Shown piece by piece: positions 44,444-54,300 of a stretch of 64,000 nt of DNA (positions are counted from its first letter, which is position 1; each line of letters starts with the position of its first letter). A program made the translations under genes and the position numbers. The notes under the pieces were generated by a model, which was not told the DNA's origin, made no database searches, and saw nothing but the letters and a program-made list of their open reading frames with translations. The DNA lies in contig JADFZL010000005.1 of NCBI GenBank assembly GCA_015232575.1, positions 137,624 to 201,623 of the forward strand. Direction: 5' to 3'. This DNA is from Candidatus Rifleibacteriota bacterium. GTDB lineage: Bacteria > Muiribacteriota > Ozemobacteria > Ozemobacterales > Ozemobacteraceae.

Positions 44444-45247
44444 TCAGTTCATCGAACCGGTCTTATATCCAGCAAGATCAAGTGTTACAAATTTGAATCC
44501 AAGATTCTTAATTTCTTCAACACAGCCCTTCATAAGCCCGGCAGCCTCTTCGATATTTTCAGGGGCGACCTCTATTCTAGCAATATCTTTATGATATCTC
44601 AATCTCAAATTTGTAAGCCCTGTATTTTTTAATATTTCCTCGCCGGCTTCTATTTTCCTCAAAAGCTCGTCTGTAATATGTGTCCCGACAGGAAATCTTG
44701 TTGCAAGACAAGGCTGAGGCGAACGGATCAGATCGCTTGCCTGCCAGAATCTGAGGGCATCAATAATCATTCTTTTATCAATTCCAGCTTCAACAAGTGG
44801 ACTTTTAACTCCAAGTTCTTTCAGAGCACGTTTCCCCGGGCGATGATCATCAGCATCAGAAAGCTGCGTTCCATCACATAAAATCCACCCGGCAGGAAGG
44901 TTTTCCATGAGCATTGAGAAAATTGCCTTCTTGCAATGATAGCATCTTTCAGCTGGATTCTCTGAAATCAAGGGGTCCTGCAAAACAGAAATCTGTCTTT
45001 CTGAAAAGTGAAAGCCATATTTTTCGGAAATATTTCTGGCTCTTATTGATTCAGCTTTTGTAATAAGTTCAGAAACTACAAAATGAGTTTCAATGTTTCT
45101 GATTCCGGATTTCTTTGCTGCGAGAGCAAGGAAGGAACTGTCCATTCCTCCGGAAAAAGCGATTCTTATTCCCTCAAACTTCCGGAATATTTCAAAAAGT
45201 GATTTGATTTGAGCAACACACTTCTCGGGCAGATGATTTATTGACAT
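44444..45247 (-). CDS. larE: LarE, sulfur-transfer protein for the nickel-pincer cofactor
   Basis: This 267-residue PP-loop ATP pyrophosphatase adenylates the LarB product and replaces two carboxylate oxygens with sulfur. The PP-loop is SGGMDS at residues 32-37. The family segments RCYHCKKAIFSML and PQPCLATRFPVGT are present. The Cys in the latter lies where the sulfur-donating Cys of L. plantarum LarE is expected (from memory), and the CxxC hints at a possible cluster or metal site. I start at the ATG at 45247, with TAGGAAA upstream; an in-frame TTG six codons earlier is less likely. LarA, the racemase itself, is not in this window. Confidence 0.93.
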   Translation of the reverse strand: MSINHLPEKCVAQIKSLFEIFRKFEGIRIAFSGGMDSSFLALAAKKSGIRNIETHFVVSELITKAESIRARNISEKYGFHFSERQISVLQDPLISENPAERCYHCKKAIFSMLMENLPAGWILCDGTQLSDADDHRPGKRALKELGVKSPLVEAGIDKRMIIDALRFWQASDLIRSPQPCLATRFPVGTHITDELLRKIEAGEEILKNTGLTNLRLRYHKDIARIEVAPENIEEAAGLMKGCVEEIKNLGFKFVTLDLAGYKTGSMN

Positions 45248-45417
45248 AACATGTTTCCTAACCAATTTTAGAATGTATCAAACGTATCTTATTCTTGCCA
45301 GATATTTCTCCAAAAAGCAAGAACGAAATCATCAATTCCTTAACAATCTTATGAAACCTTCCGATAAGGAGCTTTAATTAGTCACACGACAACTGCATTT
45401 AAAGGAATATTGAATAT

Positions 45418-47265
45418 ATGATAAACAATCGAGATGGAATTATTTTTCTTGCTGTATTTCTTTTGCTTTCTATAATTCTGTCAGGATGTACAAATGCCAA
45501 TTCCATTGTCAGCAACCCTGTTGCAACAAATGACACCCAATATTTGACCCAAACTGACACAGCGGCCTATTCCGGAACAGGAACCTCACTGGGCACAGAA
45601 ACATACTTTTATCCGGGCACAGGAGCAGCGTCGAGTGGAAATACCCTTCTAAGTCAGAATCAGGCTCCGGTTATCTCTCTCAGAGCTTCTCAGAATGTCG
45701 TCGGTTTCAGCGGTGTTCTCACAGTAACGGCAGAAGCCATTGATCCTGATGGAGACCCGGTTTATTATTCCTGGTTCGCATCACAGGGAGTTTTTATTTC
45801 CCAGCTATCCAACACTGCAACATGGAAAGCCCCAGATCAGAACATTGAGACAGTCATATTGTGCAATGTTGAAGACCGTAAAGGCGGTTTTTCGACAGCC
45901 AAAGTTAATGTAAGCGTTGTTGGAGGCAGATCTTATCGCATTTCAGCATCCGTATCGCGAACTTCGTTAAACTCCGGCATTGAAGGGGAAGGACTGACAA
46001 GTGAATGGGCGCCTCTTTCACAGGCACGTGTATTATTATCTGCTCTGAATCAGGTTGCTATAACAGATCAGAATGGCATTGCTGAATTTAACCTTGATTC
46101 CGGCAACAAACTTGCAAGTTCAAGCGACGTTGTAATTCAATATGTTGACTGGGAAATCAAATACAAGACTGATTTTAAAAGCACCTCTCTTGTATGTTCC
46201 GATCAGCTTCAGTTTTACCCTGGATTTGATGGTGTAACAATCGCGATGGGAAAAGGCGACTCTTTTCAGAGTAAACGCGGCGGAATTGAAGTAAACGCCT
46301 TTGAGAACAATACCGGCTTGTCAAAAGCAATCAGTGAATTTTCTGTTACAGCCGGAACAGCAGAAGCGACTGGCAATGGCGGTCTCGCATTTTTCAGCTC
46401 CAGCCCTGGATATGGGCAGGTATCGCTTAGTATTGACAAGGACGGATATTCCAAGCTTTCGGGGGTAAGCATTCCTGTCAGCCTTGATGGTGTGACGCTT
46501 GTCAATTCATCACTGCTTCCGGCAAACAAGGTATCTTCAACCGAAGCATTCGTATCCTGGAGCAAACCATATCGCGGACAGAAAGCTGTTTCCATCGCCG
46601 GACCATTTGAAATCGGCTTTGGACAGGCAATGGAGCAGGCAACAATCTTTGATGATTTTCAGATGACCATTCAGGACACAACAGTTGGCTCATCTCTGGT
46701 TCTCAATGGTGCGTTAATGAAGGAAAAATTTACCCTGAAATGGTTGAGTCCATCTGTTTTAAACCTGATACCCAAAGATACTCTGAATCCACTGCGAAGA
46801 TACAGTCTTCTTATTAATCGCTGGAATGCCCGGACACTAGATGGAAGACTTCTGAAAAGCTATTCTGGAATGTTTGGTACTTTCACTACAGACTCGGATG
46901 ATTATCCTTCGATTTCTTCAGTCAGCCCAAAAAATGGTCAAAGCGCAATTTCGAGATCAGGACCATTCGAAATTCGATTTGACAGATCAATGAATCCAGC
47001 CACTTTAAAAACCAGTCTGGAAATTGAAATCAGTGATATGGAAAAGGGATCGAAAATTAAAATTAATGGAAATAATCTTGAAAGCGAATTTTCCGTTTTA
47101 TGGAGAGAAAATAACACCCTTCTTTCTCTTGTACCAAGAAGAACACTTTCTGCAAATCGTTCATATATGATCAGACTGATCAACTGCGGGCTTAAATCCT
47201 CCACCGGAAAGCAGCTCGAAGGTTATACCCAACTCTGGAGCCAATTCACTACCGGAGAGCTTTAA
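45418..47265 (+). CDS. Lipoprotein with Ig-like (SbsA/Big_5) domains
   Basis: This 615-residue protein starts with a lipoprotein signal peptide (lipobox LSGC near residue 22-25), so it is anchored to a membrane. A Ser/Thr-rich linker is followed by an Ig-like/PKD-type domain (DPDGDPVYYSWFAS, about 115-170). Beta-rich repeats come next, then two SbsA-type Ig-like domains that share the pattern GPFEI-F--(A/S)M--AT (about 395-500 and 500-615). Such domains occur in surface and adhesion proteins. Nothing enzymatic is seen. The function is probably structural or adhesive. Confidence 0.87.
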   Translation: MINNRDGIIFLAVFLLLSIILSGCTNANSIVSNPVATNDTQYLTQTDTAAYSGTGTSLGTETYFYPGTGAASSGNTLLSQNQAPVISLRASQNVVGFSGVLTVTAEAIDPDGDPVYYSWFASQGVFISQLSNTATWKAPDQNIETVILCNVEDRKGGFSTAKVNVSVVGGRSYRISASVSRTSLNSGIEGEGLTSEWAPLSQARVLLSALNQVAITDQNGIAEFNLDSGNKLASSSDVVIQYVDWEIKYKTDFKSTSLVCSDQLQFYPGFDGVTIAMGKGDSFQSKRGGIEVNAFENNTGLSKAISEFSVTAGTAEATGNGGLAFFSSSPGYGQVSLSIDKDGYSKLSGVSIPVSLDGVTLVNSSLLPANKVSSTEAFVSWSKPYRGQKAVSIAGPFEIGFGQAMEQATIFDDFQMTIQDTTVGSSLVLNGALMKEKFTLKWLSPSVLNLIPKDTLNPLRRYSLLINRWNARTLDGRLLKSYSGMFGTFTTDSDDYPSISSVSPKNGQSAISRSGPFEIRFDRSMNPATLKTSLEIEISDMEKGSKIKINGNNLESEFSVLWRENNTLLSLVPRRTLSANRSYMIRLINCGLKSSTGKQLEGYTQLWSQFTTGEL

Positions 47266-47318
47266 AACAAAACCGAAGATAGTAAATTAATTTATTCTGC
47301 AATTTTTGACAGGTTGCT

Positions 47319-47375
47319 TGATGAAAGTGAAAAAATATGTTATATTTATTAGCACTCAACACCAAAGAGTGCTAA
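47319..47375 (+). promoter_or_regulatory. CIRCE operator (HrcA binding site) with likely promoter
   Basis: TTAGCACTC, nine bases, GAGTGCTAA at 47349-47375 is an exact match to the CIRCE consensus bound by the heat-shock repressor HrcA. A plausible sigma-70 promoter lies just upstream (TTGATG at 47319-47324, 16 bases, TATATT at 47341-47346), so the operator would cover the transcription start. The only gene downstream in this orientation is the FmdB-type zinc ribbon gene 38 bp away. CIRCE normally controls groES-groEL and hrcA-dnaK. Confidence 0.93.
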
Positions 47376-47412
47376 TACATGGTAAGAGATAAACCTTTAC
47401 CAGGAGGTCAGT

Positions 47413-47799
47413 ATGCCTACTTACGGTTATTTATGCAATAGTTGCGGAAATAAATTTGAATCTTTTCATTCTATGAAATGCACTGATATCCAGCATTGTC
47501 CTACTTGCGGAGGTGAAGGAAAAAAACTTTTATCTGCTACATCAATAATTTTCAAGGGCTCCGGATTCTATTCTACAGATTACCGGGATTCCGGATATGT
47601 TGAAGCTGCCAAAAAAGATACTTCGAGTTCATCATCTGCCACGGGAACACCAGCAGCAACACCAGCAGCTGCAACACCGGCTAAAACTCCTACCGAGACT
47701 AAGTCAGCCAGTTCAACCTCCAAGACAGAATCTGCAGCAACGCCATCTGTTCCGGTTTCCTCAGCATCAGCTTCGACCCCAACCGCGGCTGCCGCCTGA
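47413..47799 (+). CDS. FmdB-family zinc ribbon protein, CIRCE-controlled
   Basis: This 128-residue protein has an N-terminal FmdB/CxxC_CXXC_SSSS zinc ribbon: MPTYGYLCNSCGNKFE, then QHCPTCGG (four Cys), and the SATSIIFKGSGFYSTDYR tail typical of the family. The C-terminal half is low-complexity Ser/Ala/Thr/Pro. The family was named for a regulator near formamidase genes, but its general role is unknown. A perfect CIRCE operator in front predicts induction by heat or protein-folding stress. It has a good ribosome-binding site (CAGGAGG). Confidence 0.92.
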   Translation: MPTYGYLCNSCGNKFESFHSMKCTDIQHCPTCGGEGKKLLSATSIIFKGSGFYSTDYRDSGYVEAAKKDTSSSSSATGTPAATPAAATPAKTPTETKSASSTSKTESAATPSVPVSSASASTPTAAAA

Positions 47800-47925
47800 T
47801 AATTTATTTTTTCTGAAACAGCGACTTTGCTGAAAAAAGTACTGAGATTGTATAACAAATAGGTCGATAATAATGAATATGGTTATGCTATCGAGTAAAA
47901 AATAATTGTTTTATAAAGTCTGCTG

Positions 47926-50217
47926 ATGATTAATTCTTCAATAGAAGACAATATTTCTGAAGGTTTAAAGAGCGTCGATTCTGATATTCGGCGCTCGTCT
48001 TTGTATTCGGCGCTGTCTGAAAAGCGTATCGATATAGCTGAACAGATAAGAAATTTTGCATTGTCCGAAAAAGATGAGTCCCTTGCAGAACTGGCTGTTC
48101 AGGTATATCTTCATATCAGTCAGTTTCCTCCTGATTTTACAAGAGAAGAAAAAATTTCAGCAAAAGTAAAAAGTAAAAATTCTTTCGCTGAATTAAATCA
48201 GGCTGACTGGAATTATCTAGAGAAAAACGCATCATTTCATCTGATAGAAGCTTTTTTAGATAACGTTTCAGCCAGATTTCCCTTCGAATCATATCTCTTT
48301 TTAAAATCACTGTTTTCGAACCCTGATCCGAGATTGCGTGAAAAGGTTTGTAAAAGAGCAGTTGAAACACTCGACGAAGAAATCTTCTCACATCTCATAG
48401 CGTCCGTAAACGATCCAGATGAAATTGTAAGGAATGCTGCCTTCGAAGCTGTTTTTTCAGCAGATAAAGAATTACTGAAAAAGAATATTGAAATTGCTTT
48501 AAACAGCAAAAACCCTGAGATAAGAAAGCTTATAAACACTTCAGAATATTTTTTAAAAAAACTGGACGATCTTAAAAAAGCTGAACCAGATATTTCAAAT
48601 CAGCCAGCTACTACGGCTCAAGCTCCTGCTCCTGTCGCAGTTACCATATCTACGCCAACGCCTGTTCCGACAACAGCTCGCACGCAGACGCAGACACAGA
48701 CTCAGAAACCAACACCAGCACAAACACCAGAACCTGTACAAAAAAAGTCACCAGCAAAACCAGATACACCTCCTCAGGTAATAACTTCAGCTTCAGCACA
48801 ATCGCCTGCTCAGTCTTCAGCAACTGCATCAGCTTTGGCACAATCACCTGCTCAGCCTTTAATACCTGCTTCTACTTCTGCACAAACTCCCACTCATCCT
48901 TCAACAGCTGCTTCGATTCCTGCTTTCACTGATTCGAAAAATTCTCCTTCACTCTCCACCGCTCCTTTTTCACCTCCTCCTTTCTCGCCTTCTTCTCTTT
49001 CGCATCCTCTTTCTTCGAAAACGCCTTCTAAATTGCTTTCGGAGCCAGACTTAACAGGCACAGTTACCTCGTGCCTTAATTCGGGCTTGATAAATCAAGC
49101 CCCTACAGAAAACCCTACAGAAAATACAACGACTAAGTCTGAGATGAAAACAAAACATTCTCTGGTTGAAGTTTCCCCGGCAAATCTTTCTGATCCGATT
49201 TCAATCGAGCCCTTATGTTCTGACGATCGTTCATATTCAAAAATTCCTTTTCAAAAACAGGATCTCGCTCAAGAGCAAAAGCTTTCTCAAGGGCAAAAAT
49301 TCTCTCAAGAACAGAAAATTCCCCAGGAACATAAGCCAGCTCAAGAGCAGAAAATTTCCCAGAGCCCTGCCAGCAATCTTGAACAGCCATCTGCTGCCAG
49401 GCAAATCAATAAAAACACTTCCAAAACACCTGCTTTTTCAGGAGTTGAAATTCCAGAAAGAAACGATACAGTTATCTCGCTGTCTTCACTTGATTCAGTG
49501 GTTCAGATTTTTCCGTCGTTTATCACATCACCACTCAGCAGGTTTCTGGCAGCAGAATCATTCGAAGATAAGCTCACCATGCTTAAATCAACCATTGAAA
49601 GTGTTGTAGGCTTTTTAAATTATTCGTTTGTTCAAAGTTACATTCATTTTGCTCCAAGATCGTCTTTCAATAACCAGGCGGTTAAGGAAATTCTTAATTC
49701 ACATCTTCTCGGTCCGTCATGCATAAGAATTCTTCATCAGTTGGCACTTTCCATAAAAGACGCAAAGGGATGCAGCAATTTCTTTACTTTTCAGATGGCA
49801 AAGACTTTAAGCATTCCAACAGAAGATAACCCGCTTTTTGCCCTCAAAGATCTTTTTCAGATGACAACCGAAAATCAGCAGAAGAATATTGAATCCATTT
49901 CATCTGACTTTGGAAAAATTCTTGAGAAACTGCTTGTTTCGTGTATTCCGATTCTTGAAAATAAAATAATCCTCAGATTACCTCCAGGTGCCAGAGAACC
50001 GTTTATTGACCTCAGCGGTCCAAAGATGAAACCTCTGTCAATGGCTCATAAACCTCAAGCCGTGCTTCCAATGAGGCAACCCTGTGTTCTTTCAAAAGAT
50101 CGCACCGCCTTTTTAAATCTTCATCCATACTTTCAATATGACGGAAAAGGTCTCAACTATACTGTCCCTTCACCCGAAACATGTGCTACACTCCTTCAAA
50201 GTCTCGAAATCAACTAA
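47926..50217 (+). CDS. HEAT-repeat-like protein with long low-complexity linker
   Basis: I do not recognise the full-length family of this 763-residue protein. Residues 1-215 are helical, HEAT/Armadillo-like (SDIRRSSLYSAL, SLAELAVQVYLHIS, PDEIVRNAAFEAVFSAD). Residues 220-520 are a disordered Pro/Thr/Ser/Gln/Ala linker. Its second half contains a short tandem motif of the form (Q/A)(E/G)QK(L/F/I)(S/P)Q (about 445-480). The last 240 residues are a separate helical domain of unknown type. There is no signal peptide or membrane helix, so it is probably cytoplasmic. The linker may have expanded by repeat slippage. Confidence 0.8.
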   Translation: MINSSIEDNISEGLKSVDSDIRRSSLYSALSEKRIDIAEQIRNFALSEKDESLAELAVQVYLHISQFPPDFTREEKISAKVKSKNSFAELNQADWNYLEKNASFHLIEAFLDNVSARFPFESYLFLKSLFSNPDPRLREKVCKRAVETLDEEIFSHLIASVNDPDEIVRNAAFEAVFSADKELLKKNIEIALNSKNPEIRKLINTSEYFLKKLDDLKKAEPDISNQPATTAQAPAPVAVTISTPTPVPTTARTQTQTQTQKPTPAQTPEPVQKKSPAKPDTPPQVITSASAQSPAQSSATASALAQSPAQPLIPASTSAQTPTHPSTAASIPAFTDSKNSPSLSTAPFSPPPFSPSSLSHPLSSKTPSKLLSEPDLTGTVTSCLNSGLINQAPTENPTENTTTKSEMKTKHSLVEVSPANLSDPISIEPLCSDDRSYSKIPFQKQDLAQEQKLSQGQKFSQEQKIPQEHKPAQEQKISQSPASNLEQPSAARQINKNTSKTPAFSGVEIPERNDTVISLSSLDSVVQIFPSFITSPLSRFLAAESFEDKLTMLKSTIESVVGFLNYSFVQSYIHFAPRSSFNNQAVKEILNSHLLGPSCIRILHQLALSIKDAKGCSNFFTFQMAKTLSIPTEDNPLFALKDLFQMTTENQQKNIESISSDFGKILEKLLVSCIPILENKIILRLPPGAREPFIDLSGPKMKPLSMAHKPQAVLPMRQPCVLSKDRTAFLNLHPYFQYDGKGLNYTVPSPETCATLLQSLEIN

Positions 50218-50383
50218 AGTACACAAAAACTTAAATACGAGGTCAAATTTGCGCGTTATATAAACAGGCATAGAAACACCCCAGCCCTATCCTACGCTGT
50301 GGGAGGGCAGAGAGATAAATTTGGAATTTTTCAATGAACGTTGATATAACTTTGGGGCAAGCCGCCAACTTGTAAGAATAAAA

Positions 50384-50452
50384 GAGATCTGACAAGGCGA
50401 GATTTCTCCCTTCGGTCGAAATGACATGGTAGAAATTATTAAGGCTTACTGT
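50384..50452 (-). repeat. Palindromic MITE-like element, partial (copy 12)
   Basis: A reverse-orientation partial copy: GAGATCTGACAAGGCGAGAT then TTCTCCCTTCGGTCGAAATG, ACA (to 50426), followed by a degraded end ATTATTAAGGCTTACTG. The rest of the gap 50218-50531 has no gene that I can support. Confidence 0.7.
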
Positions 50453-50531
50453 AATAAGGAAAGATTAAATTGGGCATTGAGACAATAGCGAAGGTCTTGA
50501 TATTCAAATAGAAGGTACTGATATAATTAAT

Positions 50532-51302
50532 ATGAGAAAATTGTTCCCCTGGATTGTCAGAATTCTTTTGATTGCTCTGGCTGTTTTCGTTACTTCTTCT
50601 GCCTATTCATGGAGAAAGTGGGAATACGTAAACCCCGGTGACATTGAAATCAAAATAATTCCAAATAAGGCTGAAGTAATAGCCGGAGAAGATGCCGTTT
50701 TTACAATTCAGGTCAGAAATAAGACTGACAAGCCGGTTCAATTGGATTTCAGCACAGGACAGCGCTGGGATATGGCGGCATTTCACCAGGGAAATCAAAT
50801 CTGGCGATGGTCAAACTTCCTGAAATGGGAAGAATCAAATAATTCAATTACTGTTTATCCCGATAAACCGCTGACTCAGGAAATGGTCTGGAAAACGAGA
50901 GATCGTCAGGGCGCACCTCTTCCAAAAGACGTATATCGCGTTCAGGGAATGGTAATGTGTTCTAACAGAAATCTCGTTTCAAATCTAGCTGATATAAGAC
51001 TTCTTCCAAATCACCAGAAAGATCTTGAAACGATTAAAGTGCTTTTGTACAAGACCTTTGAAATTGAATTGCCGCGGTTTACCGGATACAGAAAGATTTA
51101 CTGGAAAGTCGCCTATGATTATAATGACAATCGTATTGAACACATTGCTTCATTATCCGGAGAAAAAGCAATGACATACCAGTTCCGTGCTCTTCGTCCG
51201 GGACACGTTATTATGAGACTTTATGCCTTTCCGGAATACAAAAGCACAGAAGAAGCAATCGAAAGACGCAATGTAAGAATAGAAGTTACAAACTATGATT
51301 AA
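50532..51302 (+). CDS. Secreted BsuPI-domain protein
   Basis: This 256-residue protein has an N-terminal membrane or signal segment (IVRILLIALAVFVTSSAYS). An immunoglobulin-like BsuPI domain follows at about 40-150 (EIKIIPNKAEVIAGEDAVFT, NKTDKPVQLDFSTGQRWDM, QIWRWS), related to the intracellular proteinase inhibitor of Bacillus. A second beta-rich part follows (RPGHVIMRLYAFPEY). It acts outside the cytoplasm. A protease-inhibitor role is not proven for most proteins with this domain. It lies 27 bp before the PilB-like ATPase gene and is probably co-transcribed. Confidence 0.82.
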   Translation: MRKLFPWIVRILLIALAVFVTSSAYSWRKWEYVNPGDIEIKIIPNKAEVIAGEDAVFTIQVRNKTDKPVQLDFSTGQRWDMAAFHQGNQIWRWSNFLKWEESNNSITVYPDKPLTQEMVWKTRDRQGAPLPKDVYRVQGMVMCSNRNLVSNLADIRLLPNHQKDLETIKVLLYKTFEIELPRFTGYRKIYWKVAYDYNDNRIEHIASLSGEKAMTYQFRALRPGHVIMRLYAFPEYKSTEEAIERRNVRIEVTNYD

Positions 51303-51329
51303 TCAGATCAACCACCCTGGAGGAATAAT

Positions 51330-54300
51330 GTGAGCGTTCAAAGCGGAAAAAAGACAATGGAGCAGTTGATGCTCGAAAAGAGGCTTTTAACAGAAGAACG
51401 TCTGGAGAAGGCAAAGAATATTCAGACCCAAACGCTTGAGCGCCTCGAAGATATTCTGCTTCGGCTCGGTTTCCTGAATGAAAAGGAAGTGCTTGATCTC
51501 TGGGCAGAAGTTCTAAATATTTCAGTTGTAGATCTTACAAACATTAAGGTTGACGCAAAAGTACTTTCAATGATTCCTGAGTATCAGGCAAAGCAGTATA
51601 AGGCAATTCCCCTGAAGAAGAATGGGCCAAGACTTGTTGTTGCAATGGCAGACCCGTTCGATATCATGGCAGTGGACATGATTGCCTTTCTTACTCAGTC
51701 AAAGCTTGACATTGTCATAGCTCCCAAGGCCCAGATTGATCTATCCGTCAAGCAGCTGTATTCCTGGGATGGATTTTCAGTAGCCGGAGAAGAAAACTTT
51801 GCTTTCCGCGAAGAAGGCGTAGAGCTTGCCCGCCGCACATCTGAAGAGGGCCCCGTAGTACAATTCCTGAATGCAGTTTTCAAACAAGCAATAAATAAAC
51901 GTGCCTCAGATATTCACGTTGAGCCGAGAGAAGATATTCTTCTGATAAGATTCAGAATAGACGGAATTCTTCACGATTCGCTGACTGGCCCGAGAAGTCT
52001 GCTTGCGCCGCTGATAAGCCGAATCAAGATATTGTCCCACATGGATATAGCTGAACGCAGATTGCCTCAGGATGGCCGTCTGAAAGTTAAGATGGAAGAA
52101 AAGGAAATTGATTTCCGCGTTAGTACTGTTCCAAGTCTTATCGGTGAAAAAGCCGTTCTCAGACTATTGCAGAAAGAATCGGCATTCGATCTGGATAATC
52201 TCGGAATTCCGGTCAATGATCTTGATAAACTGAAACAGGCACTCGACGAACCTTATGGCATTGTACTGGTAACTGGTCCGACCGGGTCAGGAAAAACAAC
52301 AACGCTCTTTGGAATGCTTAAATATTTCAACTCCTCTGAAATAAACATTTTCACGATTGAAGATCCGGTGGAATATCGAATTAATGGCATTACTCAGGTA
52401 CAAGTAAATGAAAAAATCAATTTTTCATTCTCTGAAGGTCTTCGGGCAGCCCTGAGACAGGACCCCGATATCATTCTGGTAGGCGAAATTCGCGACCTTG
52501 AAACCGCAGATATTGCTTTCAGAGCATCTCTTACCGGTCACAAGGTTCTTTCGACGCTTCACACAAACAATGCGCCAGGTTCCATTAACCGCCTTATCAA
52601 CATGGGAACCCCGGCATATCTTGTTACTGCCGCACTGAGAGTGGTTATGGGGCAGAAGCTTCTTCACAGGCTCTGTCCACATTGTAAAGTTGAATACCGG
52701 CCCTCACAGAAAACAATTCAGAGATTGAAACTGACTGCAGCAAAAGTAGCCTCAGGAAGATTTTTCAAGGGAACTGGCTGCCGCGAATGTAATTTAAGTG
52801 GAGCATTCGGCAGACTGGGTGTCTATGAAACCATGGTAATAAGCCCTTCAGTGCGCGATGCAATAATGGAAGGTGCCGATGAATCTACGATCAAGAGAAT
52901 TGCAAGGCTGAACGGCATGAAAACCATGCGCGAAATGGGCCTTGAAAAAGCTTTTGCCGGTCTGACAACATTGGAAGAAGTGATGTTCGATACTCCGCCT
53001 GATGAAGAAATAAATACATCACAGTTGTCTCGCACACACTTTCAACAGCAGACTTACCAGCCTGGTGAAGTAAGAAGCCACAGTTCAGACATGCGCATAG
53101 ATCCGAATGATCCGGTTATGAGAATGGTTCTGACAAAACTTGAAGATGAGTTTCTTTTCTTCAGTCCGGATGAACTTGCAAATCGTCTTCAAATGAGCGT
53201 CACACAGGTTCAGGAATGTCTCGGCCATCTGGGGCTCCGCCAGGATGCAGATTCATTTTATAGAAAGTTTGGGAAAATGCCATCAGAAATGAGCGACGAT
53301 GAGATTGAACAATTACTGATAAAAATTAACGACAATCAGGGAAAGATTCCAGATTTCATATTTCAGGATCGTGATTCAGCGATAAGATTCACAAGAGTTG
53401 TAGTCGAAAAAGCAATTAAAACAATTCCGGAAGCAGTGTCAAATCCTGATTCAATTCCCAGGCTATTTTCGGAAGATTTCTGCCGTGAAAGCGGAATAGA
53501 CCAGTTGTTTGAATACATTGGCGGAAGGCGCTTTGCTCTTCTTGAATCAGTATTCCCGGGAAAATTCAAACCGTGGCAGTTTGGAGAAACCGCTGAATGG
53601 CTTAAATCGGCAAAACCAGAAATACTTGCAAAAGAAGCTCTTGAATGGCTTATAACAACCAAACTCGGATGCGGCAGAAAAGACATTCCCAGTATGATTA
53701 CAGCTGACATCTTCAAAGAAAACGATCTGGAAGAGCTCCTGAAGCTATTTAATGGCTCGGTGTACAATCTGGTTCATTCTGTTTTCCCTGATGATTTCAA
53801 ACCCTGGCAGTTTCCTGACGAAGAATCTCTTCTCTGGTTCAGGGAGGATCGTTACAAAGTGGCTTCCCGTGCCACACACTGGCTGATTGAGGAAGTCATG
53901 AAACTTCAAATTGATGATATTCCGCAGAAGATTACTCTGAAAGACTTTCATCAGAATGGCCTCAGTAAACTGACTGATCTGTTCAATCAGAATGTTTATC
54001 TGATCATAGACAACGCATTTCCGGGAAAGTTCAATCCATGGGAATTTTCGGAACAACATGATTTATGGAAAAGCAGCGATGCTCTCAAAATTGCCGAAAA
54101 CGCCGTTCACTGGCTCATTCAGGAACGTCTTCAGTGGAACGAAGATTCAGCAATCTCTCAGATTACACGCAGACACTTTATCAGCAACGGCCTCGGGTAC
54201 ATGCTTGGCTCACTTTTCAACCACTCTCCTTTGATGGCTCTTGAAAACGCTTTCCCAAAACTGAAATCGAACGAAATATTCAGCCGCACTCTGGTTGCAT

